DNA from: Podocnemis expansa
Lineage: Eukaryota > Chordata > Testudines > Podocnemididae
Assembly: GCA_007922195.1 (NCBI GenBank)
Contig: ML682003.1
Coordinates: forward strand, 5,921,694 to 5,985,693
Length of the DNA stretch: 64,000 nucleotides
Direction: 5' to 3'
Positions 26,901 to 38,900 of the stretch are shown piece by piece. The notes under the pieces were generated by a model that saw only the letters and a program-made list of their open reading frames with translations, was not told the origin of the DNA and searched no databases. How positions within the stretch are numbered: position 1 is the first letter of the stretch; every line of letters begins with the position of its first letter. A program made the position numbers and the translations under genes.

Positions 26901-29900
26901 ATGTGATGGAAATTAGCTTGTTGTTGGATTCCTGGCAAGTTGCCAATGGATAAACACCCCTGCTGTACATTAAGGTCCCCAAAGGTTTGTCTTGAAACAC
27001 ATAGACAGTGGGGAGCTTAGAGGAAGCTGACAGAGAGGAGGTTGAGCTAGTATGCCCCCGGCAGAACCCAGCTTTTCACTAGAGCATGCAGCTCTTCTGG
27101 CCCTGATGTCTGGGAGCGAGCCCTGGGGTGAACTCTGACCACAGGTGGCCACCAGGAGAGATTGAGTCAGTCAACATGGCATATTAAGGAGACTCTGAAG
27201 TAGGGTCTGCCATCATCCTGGGGACATGATAAACACTGTGTTGCACATTTAATGCAACCTATTCCCAACAGTTCAGTTAGCAGTAAGTCTATTCTTATTC
27301 AGCATCCCAACATGCCCTAGGTACGAGCTTCAATGCTGTCCCACTGGCCATCCTGGGCACCTACTGGAATCCTACAGACACTCTGGTCATGCAGCCTGGG
27401 GGAACTAGGATGTCAGTCTGATACCATGGAAAATGAAGCTGAGGTCTTGGTGCCCAAAGAAGAGGTGACCCATCTGAGTTTACAGAGCTCTGAAATGACA
27501 GCTGATGAGGTACAGGATCTCACATGCATGCAGGGGTGCCACGATGCAAAAGAGCAAAGGCAAATGCCAACCAAATCCAGATACGTATCTGGATTGCAAA
27601 ATACATGGGCCATCCCTTTGATTATTTATACAATGCTTATAGGCTTTTGCGGACAGACGACCCTTGTTGATCTGTCCCAAAATAATGGAGTGCTAGCCTA
27701 GGGCCCCATAACACTACTACAAGGAGAAATTACCATTATCTCAGTAATAACAAGTAAGAGAGAGTATTATTAGCTAACAAAACAAATCTGGCAGATGAGT
27801 TCTGAGTAATGGAATGCTGTGGGATTCCTCACTGGCTAGGAACTTTTACTGGCCAAATTACTTCATTTTGTAATGCTCCCTCAGGGAGCTTCCCAGACAC
27901 AACCAGATGAGTGAAGTAGAGTGTTACCCGCAGTTTAAGAACAAGTCAGAAGGGGTGAGACCTAGCTTACTCAGATAACTCTAAGATGGGTGTGCGGCAC
28001 ACTCACCACCAAGGCAGGGCTTTTGGACATGCTCTGCATGGCCCCTTCAGGGTCTGCAGCCTAGTCTGGAAAGATTCGGACACATCAGTTGCCACCCACT
28101 GCCTCCCTACTTCTTTTAAAAGGTTGTGATGACACACCTGTACTACAAAATGTCTCTGTTTAAAGAGAATAGGAAGCACCCCATTTATTTTGTGCATGAG
28201 CAGGCTGCAGAACATCTGCAAGGATTCTAATCAAGTGCTCTCCTCACGACAAGTCCACCATCAGGCAGAGAAGTGAGGAAAAGCCTGTATTTTCTGATTC
28301 CCTGTGACACAGATGGTCTGGGCACAAGCCATGGAGTTCCAGGGTGCAGCTATTGGCCCCAAGAGCCCAGCATGCAATGCTCCATCTGGATTTCAGCACC
28401 TTCCACTAATACCAGGGCAAGCCATGGAAGCTGGAACAGTTATCTCCAGCTATCCCCTCTCCATGAAAGAGGGGGCTGCAATCAGGGCCAATGCATACAC
28501 ATTCAGAGCACCTTTGGGCTCCAGGCAGGTTGTCAACATGGTCCTCAAGTGGGCAAGATATTGGGGCTCTCATCCTAGCCAAAGGAAGAAAAGCCTTTTG
28601 AAAGCATTATGTATTACTGAGCCACAAGGAGCCAGTTGATAACTAAAGGATAGATTCAGCATTTCAGCTGAAGTGAAATTTGAATCTGCTGCAAGTGAGT
28701 AGGAAAATAAATCTGATCCTGCTCACTCTTAAGGCAAGGAATACATTTCTGTGAAAGTCTGAAATGAGCCATTCCGTAGTTTAGGGGCTCTTAGAAAATC
28801 TCGTAGGAATTCACCCTTTAAAACTGGAGAGCTGGTTTTTACCCTCTTTGGATCCCTCCCACTTATAAATGACTTTATGGAACAGTTCAGACTTTCAGGA
28901 GACCAGATGTCAGCCAAATCAATGTCTTCCTCTTCCAACACATATGTTGCTAAGGATATACCATCCATAGACCAAGATGTACTCAAATTGTTGATAAACA
29001 AGGAGTCCTGGCGCGCTTTTAAAGACTAACACTTTCATTTATAGGCACAAATCTGACATCAGAAATCACAACATTCAAAAATCAGTAGGTGAGCACTTCA
29101 ATATTCTTATCACTCCATTGATGATTTGCTAATAGCTGTGCTCAAACAAGTGGATAACACATCAAGACTTCAAAGAGAAACGGCAGAATTGGAATCCATA
29201 TGCAAATTTGACTCTCCCTCTTCAGGACTAAATAAGGACTTTGGATTTTTTTCTCATTACAGCAGGTGATTTAACCTTGTCTTCCTCTATCCGCTGTTCC
29301 CCAGTATTTGTATCTTAACAACTGCTTTGATTTGCTGTCAGTGTGACCTGATCCCATGACTTACGCTTCCCTGCATTTATTTTCCTTCCATTCTATAAAC
29401 TCCTCCATCTTCAAAGCATCTAACAAAATGGGATTTTCTGCCACAAAAGCTCATGCAATAAATAAATTTGTTAGTCTTTAAGTGCCAAAGGATTCCTTGT
29501 TTGTTGCTAAACCAGACTAACATGGCTGGTCCTCTGAATCAAATTAGTGACACTGAAACACTGAAGTGTTAAGTGTTTGTGAAGGCCAAAATTAAAATTG
29601 TTATCGGAACTTGTTGATAGGGTTGTCAATCAACATATGAACAGTAGGAGTATGATAATATTGATTTAACTAAGTGGAATGAGTCATTTCCAATCTCTTT
29701 AATGTCTCTGTTTTTATGGTAATGTTGTAATTCTGTATTTTCTATATGGAGTATCTGAAATTACTTCAGCAGCCTTCACACTAAGTTACTGTTTTCTTTG
29801 TGAGGAGTGATTAACAACAATGAAAGCAGAGTGATTGATTTGGCCTTGATACAGATGACACCTGCCCAAGGTCAGACACCAGCCACAATGACATCAAGAT

Positions 29901-32900
29901 TGTCTGATTCAGAAGGCACAGAGGGAACCAAATTCACAGGGAAACGCTCAGCAGTGTCAGAAAATGATTTAAAAACCTTGTATTTCTCTGGTATGGACCC
30001 TTACACCAAACAATATGTATACAAACAACCTAAATGGCCTTGTGCTTCAAGCAGAGAGCAGAAGAAAATTCGTCATAATTGGCTAGTCTATAGTGTACAT
30101 TGAATTTGGGTTGAACACTAAAGACCCGGAACTTCTGCTCTCCTGTTCTGGATAACATTACTCTTTTTGCTCAGCTGGCCCATGCCAGTATATGCTGGCA
30201 TGAATGTGTCCGGTGGAAGAGGAGAGTCAGGCAGTTGGAAAGAACGGACAGGTAAGTAGGAATGTTGTATGTTCACAACCTGCTGTGGAAGCTATTAAAG
30301 CTTCCAGTCTAACTCTGCACTTTGAATATATCTTTAAAAGAACACTTGAAGGTTTCTTTCCTCAGCCTCCCTCATGTGGGCCTAAAATACACTGAAGGCT
30401 GGAAAGCAATGAAGAACCTAGGAGCTGATCAGGTGAATAGAAATGATGTGGCACTGACGAACAGTAAGCTGAATGAGTCCCCACAATTGACCTGGCCTGG
30501 AGAGCTCTCTACCACCCTCTGGTGCTCCAAAACCAAATTTATTTTTGAAATTTTTTCCCAGAGTTTTTCAAAACTGAGAACAGGATATACTTTGGTGTCC
30601 ACAGAGATGGACAGATGCTAAGGCCAGAAAGAACCATTCCAATCATGTAGTCTAACTTGCATGAAACAGGCCATAGAACTGCCTGAAAATAATTCCTAGG
30701 ACAGATCTTCTAGAAAAAGCTCTAATCATGTCTTAACAATTGCCAGTGATGGAGAATCTACCACCCTCATTGGTAAGTTTCTCCAATGGCCAATTACTTA
30801 CACTTAAAAATTGACACCAAATTTCCAGGTTGAATTTGTCTAGCTTCAACTTCCAGCCATTGGATTGTGTTAAACCTTTCTCTGCTAGATGGGAGAGTCT
30901 CTCATTAAATATTTATTCCCTATGTGGGTATTTACAGACTGTGATCGGATTACTCCCTAAACTCCTCTTAGTTAAGATAAACAGATTGAGTTCCTGGAGT
31001 CTATTACTAAAAGTCACAGGCAGAGGACCTTGAGGCAGATGTTTGGTTCTCCCTCCAGCAGACTACAGAGGGAGCAGGAGACAGCTGGGATGTGACCTGA
31101 CAGGACAGAGAGGATTTTGCTGTGCCTTATGGTGACCGGATGATTTTTCTGAACCCTGCTTGGTGATGAAGAGAGGGCCCCAACGCACTGCCCTGCAGCT
31201 ATCAATGGCCATCCAAGGAATCCAGCAGGTTTAGTGGCCATCTGAATCCAGGACTGGGAATGAGACCAAGTGAGAGGATACAATTTACCATGCCTGAGGC
31301 TAGAGGAGCAATTCTGAGCTCCATGCACACTGGGGGGAGCTGTGACGGACAAAGGCAGAGGATAGCACGGGAGCAGCGCCCCAGCAGTGGCCAAAGCGCA
31401 GCCCACAGCAGCTCTCCTCTTTACATGGAAGAAAAGCCTCAGGGTCTTCAGTTTCCAGCATGCACTTCTCCAACTTGATCTGAGTGGAAGGATGTCTGAA
31501 CTGCACACCTCCAGGGGCTCCAGAGAGGATGTGGGATCTGCAGTGGACCTGATTCTGTACTAGTGAGGTCCTGCCCATGCAGCCCTATGCAGGGCAGTCT
31601 GTGCGTGCTGGTTTTACCATGGCTGACTTGTTCTCTGTCAGAGCAGGCAGTGTGAACACAAGGACTTTATTTAGCTAAATATCTTCTTGTCTGGCACCCG
31701 GCACTTGTACGCCTGCTAGTAAGCAGTCACATCCCCACACCACGAGTCAAATGCCTGTGGGAGGCCAAGTCATGGCCTCTGGAGGAGCGATGACAGGAAA
31801 ACAAGAACTCCAGACTGGCTATCTGCGCTGAGAAAAGCAATACTTAGCAGCAATGTGCTGCTGGGTCCCATAGCTGACCAGAAACCCACTCCCAGCATTT
31901 TCAGCACTTAACTAGTGGACCTGGGACATGGCCAGCTGCCCCTCAGCCAGGCCCCACACATGGCACTTACTTGTCGAGGCAGGCAACGCTGAGGCACTTT
32001 TCCTGGGGCTGAGGCTGCGTGGTAGTGTCATTGGCAGCAGCGGTGGGCTCATTCTCCTGGAGGATGGAGTCAATGAAGGTAGAGGGCGAGAGAGGGGTTT
32101 CAACAGCAGGAGGGTTCCCAGGGCTGGCTTCCTCTATCTGCGGGCTGGGGGCAGGACTGGGGGGCTCTTCTTTGATACGGACCACAGGGCTACTCCTTGA
32201 GGAAACAGAAAGAAAATGGTCATAGACAACACCAATGCTCCAAGACCCAGTACCAGACACTTCCTCCTTCTGAGTGACGTTCCCTGGCTGCAACTAGGGT
32301 GGGAAACTAAGCCTCAGTTTTTCCCTCTGATGGCGCCTGAGAGCAAACCCGTGGGTATCAGTGCTACAGGCTGCACAGGTGTACTCATTTCAAACCCTGC
32401 CGTCCTTCCTACAGCTGAGACTTTGGTGAGCGAGCCAGTCAGAAGCTGGGCCTGTCCAGGTTTTATAGCAGTAGTGGTATTTTGGTTTCTGTGTGAATAT
32501 TTCCCTAAATAAATAATTTCATTGGTACAAACCAGTACGCAGGGTATTACACCTGTATCAAGGTGCCATACGCTAGAGGTAAGCTGTAAACATTACTACA
32601 CTGATGTTATGCTGTCCACACTCTGCAGGAGCATGGTGTGTGTAGACAAGGGTTGAGAGCAGCTCTCTGCTTTAGAGCACAATCATTGCTTCTTGGATTC
32701 TGTGTTCATATGGGAGAGATGATGGCTTCTCTGGCCAGACCTAATTCTGCAGATGGAAATCTCATTTAGCACCCAAAGTGACTGAATTAGGCGTGTGAGT
32801 GGTTCAAACAGTCCCCCTGGAAAGGACAGCAGCCATAAAAGAACAAAGAAAAGGCCAATTAAGCAAACACATGGTCTATATTTAAGGGTGAGTGTTCCTG

Positions 32901-35900
32901 GCGGAGGTGTATACAAGGCAATAAATAACATTTGTGCACGATTCAGCACCGCAGGGGAGGCGCAGATGCCAAGAATATAGGAAGGGAAAAAAGGAGTCAA
33001 CAGACAAAAGATGCTAAAGCAAAGAGGATATTTCTTGCCTTGGGAAGCTCAGCAAGTTCAGGGCCTCAGACATCTGGGGGGGGGGGGGGGGGCTGAGAAT
33101 ACCAGCTTCAAGGTGGTGTTTATGTGAACAGTGATTGAGGCGTACAGAGCTAAAATCTGATGTCTGCTCACAGTGCTGAGTGGAATCAGCAGGCAGTGCA
33201 CACACAGAGCTCAGGGCAGGATTTGGCTGAGCATCCCTGATGACTCTTGTGTGCCTTGCGGCAGGAGCCAGTGGTTTTTCTCAGCTGCGAGTGGTTGAAA
33301 GCCTCTTTTTGCACAAGGCCAGATACAGTTGCTTGAGGTTCTCAGCCTCCCTCCCCTAGACTATGGTGATGGGCCCAGTCACCATCTCTCAGAGGAGGAG
33401 TAACCTGAAAGAAACTCAGCTGTTTATAACCCATGTCCTCTTACACTGTGAGGCCGGTGAGTGTTTACGCTGTCCCCACAGTCTAGAACGCCAACTCACT
33501 CTAGTAAACGGGCAAGCAGGTGAGCGCCTCCCAGTGGCCTAAGAGGAAGGGCTGGCTACACAGGTGGCACTGTCAACCTCCAGAACAGTACAGAGCTGAT
33601 GCTGGCCCAGCCCCTGCACGGCTGCTGTGCAGACCAACACCTTCAGTTCTCTTCTCTTGGTGGGGAGGAACACCAGCTCCCATACGAGAGCTGTGCTGGA
33701 GGCTGCACTCGTCTGCTGACACAGCTGTGCCTGCACAGATGCAGCAGTAGAGGCTGTAGTCTCCACACTTCTGATCGGCACAGCTTCGCCAGTATAAATT
33801 TTAAGTGAAGGCCTGGCCTCATATTAGATAAAGGTCACAGAGAAGTGACTGTGGCATCATCCATCGATCAAACGAGGGATTAAAACTAATCCAAGAATCT
33901 GTGGGGCAAGCAGCGTTCTGAGTAAAAAGGACCCAAGGACCTGGTTGGACCCCAGCAGGGTCAGCAGGATCAGGCTCTAAGGGAAGGCCCAACTCTCGTG
34001 GGCAACTCCAAAGGCAACACTGGTTTCTTGCTGCAACTCATCAAGGGGAAATGCTGATGTCCTCCCAACAATGACCCACGCCTGAGCTGGCATTCGATAA
34101 CCCAGACTCATGCTCTCCCAGATACCTGGACGCATCACAAGAGCAATGCATCCGTGCAGTACCTTTCATCGAGACTGCCGCTGGGGGAAGCCGAGGGGCT
34201 GGACTGGGCTAATTCTGTCACATCGGAGATAATGGGACCGGAAGTGGCTGACGAATCAGGGGAGTACAGATTGGAGCCACTGTATGCGGGGGAAGAAGCC
34301 TGAAATGACAAGCAGAGCGTTAGTGAAGTCATGTGACAGGCACACAGCCTGCGAGAGGGAGGTGCAGGAATCCCACCCAAGCCCAAGTACAGAGAGCTCC
34401 TGACTGTGTTTGTGCCAGTGTGTCTGTGTGTGTTCCCAGTTCACTGCCGCTTCCAGCCTGAATCATTCCAAACTGAGGCCACGGCCCCAAACCCCACTAA
34501 ACTGGCTTACCAATCACCAGACCTTTAAAGCATACAAAGATTGGGGTTCTTCTTCTTTGTTTTCCAGTGTTTGGGCCACTCACTGATGGTCACCCATTTG
34601 CCAGTTTTTCTCTGCAATCAGGAGAGCTGGCAGCAAAATCATGCTCTGAAGTGTTCCTAGCCTCTATTTGCCAGAGGTTGGGAATGGCTGATGGAATGGA
34701 TCACTTGACAGTTCCCTGTTCTATTAATTTCCTCTCAAGCAGCTGGCACCGGCCTTTATCACATTACAGGACTGTGGGCTAGCTGGACCACTGGTCTGCC
34801 CTAGTGTGGCTGTTCTTATGTTCTCAGGTTTCAATGGCAGCTGAAATTCTCACATGTTCACCTGACTCAGGGAGTTGGTGCACCAAATACTGAGAGACAG
34901 CAGCGCTGAAAGGCAACCCCACTATACGAAGAATTTACCAAGTGAGAAGGCTGAGTGAACCTGGAACCAATGGCAAGGGAATGAGTCAACATCTCTCCCT
35001 TGAGGAGTGAGGATGAAGAGGCTTTTCACATAAAGCAGCTTTTCAGATGCAGAATAAAATCCAGATAGAATCCGGGCCCCAATTCTGCAGCCTAGTGTGC
35101 ACACGTACATGCCAGAAAACTGGCATGCAGGGGTGATTTTCAGACCATCCCAATTCAACACCTCCAGCCCCTACCACATCCTCTCCGAGATTATCCAACA
35201 GCCTTGCAACTCTCCTCCCTCACATCCCTTGTAGAAACCCGAAGGAATGAGCTCAGGCAAAATGGCTAGGCTGAGCGGCAGCTGTGAAGGACTGTAATTC
35301 AAATACTGAAGATGTATCTGAACCCACGTCTTTTCAACTGTCTCCTTCTCCAACTTGTCTTCTTCAACTGCAACCTTTTTAGAATCAGTGTTCTCTCTAC
35401 TTGTGTGTTCATACTCTGGCTAGCTCAATGGGATCCCTGTCCTTGTCTGGACTTCTCCAAACCTTCACAACATAAATATTAAATAGGTCTTCAATCTGGC
35501 TCAATCCTTATCAGGTAGTCAGATGCTCTGATGACAGTGGGAGCCATAGAAGTGATAGACAGAACCCTGTGAAGCAGGTTTTCTGAAACCTTCTGCCCCA
35601 GGAATGGTCCCAGACAGTCCTAGGACCAGGCAAGAGATTCATGTGCACATGCCTGTGGGCCTGGTGACATTAATGAGCAAGCCATACTGTGGATGGGATC
35701 AGTGAGTGTGGAGGCACTGCCACCAGAAAGTGAGTGCACATGAGCAGCTGATGTCTACGCACATTTGGGGCTTCCCCCCAACAAGGAGACAGATTTGCCT
35801 GCTCTTTTTGTGCAAGAAAGGAAGTTGTGTACTGATGTGTCTCAGTGTCCACAAAGTGCTAAAGTATATTACAACTGTGTGCATATTGCCCGTGGTGATG

Positions 35901-38900
35901 ACCCTCTGGTTACCCTGTTACTTTGGCTCGCCTGACACTCTGTCTTCACCACAGACAGAGGTGTTTTTATACATTGCTATCTTCATCTGGACAAGGGACA
36001 CACTGTTTTACCAGAGCATACATAGTCAAGGTCAACAATATGCCCCACTTGGGGTTGGACTCCACTAGCCACATCAAGGTAAAAATGTCTTGTCTTCACT
36101 GGGACTGCAAACTAAAGTAGCTATTTCCATGTAAAAGCAACACTCTTTTTGTAGTGAAAGCAAAGTCCAGCACAGAGTCAGAATCCAGTTCTCTCTCTGG
36201 CAGATAGCTCAGAAAAGTTGCCCACCCATCACTTCTGCTTTGTGGAACAAGTCATAAACACTTGAGCTTGAGAGAAGATGGCCAGCTGTGTTTCTCATAA
36301 TTGAGACAATCCTGTAACACTTGGAATAACTCCTGGTAGCTTTGTTGAAGTGTTTGCGGAATGCAAGAATAAGGGCACTTTTCAATGGCACTAACAGGGC
36401 TAGGAGGGGTTGGAACAGGAACACAGAGCTTCCCCACAGGGTGGTCTAATCACAGGGTGGAATTTTTAATAGGGCTATGTTTTTGGTTCTGCAGGAGAAA
36501 ACTGGGTAAGGCAACATCAGCTACAAGAGGGGTATAAGTATGAGCGTCCTTGTGCACACATGCAGTATCTTTTCCCCTCTGGCCACCTGGGAGGTTCAGG
36601 GACGTGGGTCTGGTGTTCAGTCTGCTGTCCGTGCAGTGCTGTGGGACTTTTAGTATTATTCAGCTTTTTGGACACTTTTGATTTTGCTTTAATAACGGGA
36701 AAGAATAAATTTGAGGTGGTGGTGTCGTCGTCAGGACTACAGCATAGTGGGCTATTAGAAACGGATGTTGGTCTCTAACCACAGCTGTAAGTCTCACTTC
36801 CAGGAGCACAATGTTCACAGAATAGCACCAAGGAGCAGGCTGGAGGCAGACACAGATGCAGTCTGGTGGCTTTGCCCAAGGAATACCATGACCACCATCG
36901 CTAGCCAGGTGGGGCCCAGACACAATCCCTGGGCACAATTAGCGCACGCCCCATGGTGTGGGCATGCTGATTGAAAACAAACTGAAACTGGGTACCTCTG
37001 GAATCAAGAGTGGCCACACCAGGGGATGCACCAATTTAACTAATCACAGCATCCCCGAAGCAATCAAAGGCACAAGGTGACTGAGTTTATCACGGCTCCC
37101 CCCCAATGGCAATCAGTGCTGAAGCCAATTAACTGTCAGCAAATGAACTTGATTAGGGCTCTTCAGCTGCAAACCGACAGAGTGAAGCCTCCAGTTCCAA
37201 ACCCCACCACATGTTTAATGAGACCCTGCACTCCAGGACAAAGGGCAGTTAATTACACTCAGAAATTCAGTGCACTGCCATACCAATTAGATTTCAATCA
37301 TGTGTGAATGTGAATAGCTGAAAAGGGAAATCCAAATACAGTGTCTGCCTTTCTCTGGCTTAGAGGGAGAGGGAAAGGGGCCATGGCAGCAGGGGCACTG
37401 CCCATTCAAAAGGAAATTAAGGACCAAGACTGGTGGACTTAGGTCTTGTCTACATGACAAGTTACTGTATGGCAAGACAGGCTGTGTCCACAGCAGTGGT
37501 TCCCAACTTTTTCTCTACTACCACACACCTTGATACCTTTAATTGTTTTGAGGAACACCACCATATAGTCTCCAAATGAATGCATGAATATTCATGAGTC
37601 AATCCAGCACTCTGAGGAGTTTTTCAAAAAATTCCGTGGCATACCTGGTCAGGCCTGAGGGCACACCTGTGTGCCATGGCACACTGGTTGGGAAATACTG
37701 GTCTACAGAACGGCACTTTCCCACACAGCAACATCATGTATGGACGCCACTCCAGCTCCATGAAAATGACCGTATTACTTTGAACTGCTCTCCAGGAGGG
37801 AGCGGTGGCCACATGGGATGCTACAGCATGACAAGGTGTTGGACTGCAGAGTCACATGGTCCCAGTTTGCCATGCAGTAACTTTGCTAGGCAAGGCCACA
37901 GACGGGAAGCCTACCCAACCCTCCTTGGCCAGGGGATGGTAGCTGGGAGACAGGCCATCAAACGAATAGATGCATGGATCAAAAGTGGACAGGAAAGGAG
38001 AGAAGCACACGGACTGTCAGCACCCCAACATTAAAGGGCCATCCAGAAAATAAGCACTAACAAACTGTGATGAAGTAAGAAAACCTCTTGGGCTACTGTG
38101 GTTCTTCTGTTCTGTTCCTGTTCTTTAGTGATGGTATTCTGGTGATGGGACACAGGGGTGTGATAACTACAGGTACCACCAGGGAGGAAGAGGCTTTAGT
38201 GCGACCTTACCTGGACCCCCTGGGGGTGACAGGTTGTGGCCAGTTTAGACCAGGGGCAGGGCAGCTGGATGTAGAGTAGAGCAAAGGGAGAGGGGGGGGG
38301 GGGAGACAAGGAAGATGGAGGTCGGAGAGGCAGGATCTCCGGGGCTCGTCCTGGGGGTTTACTGCTAGATCTCCTGGCTGATCTGAGAGCCTGCTGTCCT
38401 AGATGCTGTGCAAAGTGGATTGCTAATAAACCCTCTGACTTCTACACTGGCTGAGTGTCACTGCTGACTGGAACTGTTGGCACCCTTATGGAGGGAGGAA
38501 CCCCTCCCCAAGGGAGACCAGACAGAGCAAGGGTCGGACCCTCTGAGTCTGGATTTGGGAGATGGCTACAGGTAGCGTGGAGACCCACATGCTGGACAGG
38601 AGAAGGCTCCACCATAGCAGAGTCCTGAGTGGCTGTGAACAGAGGGGATCCAAGAGGCTTTTCTGGGTTCTCCACGACACAAACATTCCCACATGCTGGC
38701 TCCTGATGGGCCCCTATGGAGGGTCTGCTTGAGGTGCATCCAACAGACAGGCAGCTGGCCAAAGCACATGGCATCCAAACTCAGCAACAGAAGTTAAGGT
38801 GTGAAACAAGCGTCCAGCATACAAAGCTATGTGCAGGGCTTAGCTTGGCAACCTGCAGGCAAATGTCCAACCCTTGCATGCCAGTCCAGGCTCCGTTCCC

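Larger units (their letters stand above)
16882..31970. other. HSF1: HSF1 intron 9 (15.1 kb), rich in retroelements
   Basis: This intron holds a hAT element at 17584-17864, a DIRS-type Gag remnant at 21020-23300, CR1 at 24432-25255, a Penelope-like tail at 29003-29550 and another CR1 at 30603-31025. Two unrecognised open frames (28729-29001 and 29807-30103) are listed separately. The stretches 17865-21019, 25256-28728 and 31026-31970 have no feature I can name. A pyrimidine-rich stretch near 25430-25590 with repeated CTGGCTC/TTGGCTCTG wording may be part of an old LTR. Confidence 0.85.

Noticed and set aside
27333..27701. 122-codon plus-strand open frame in intron 9
   Set aside because: I considered a DNA transposon such as Harbinger but saw no transposase motif or terminal repeats.
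37794..37900. Possible tRNA-derived SINE head (GAGCGGTGGCC... with a B-box-like GGTCCCAGTTT)
   Set aside because: The A-box and B-box match is weak and no second copy or tail is seen.
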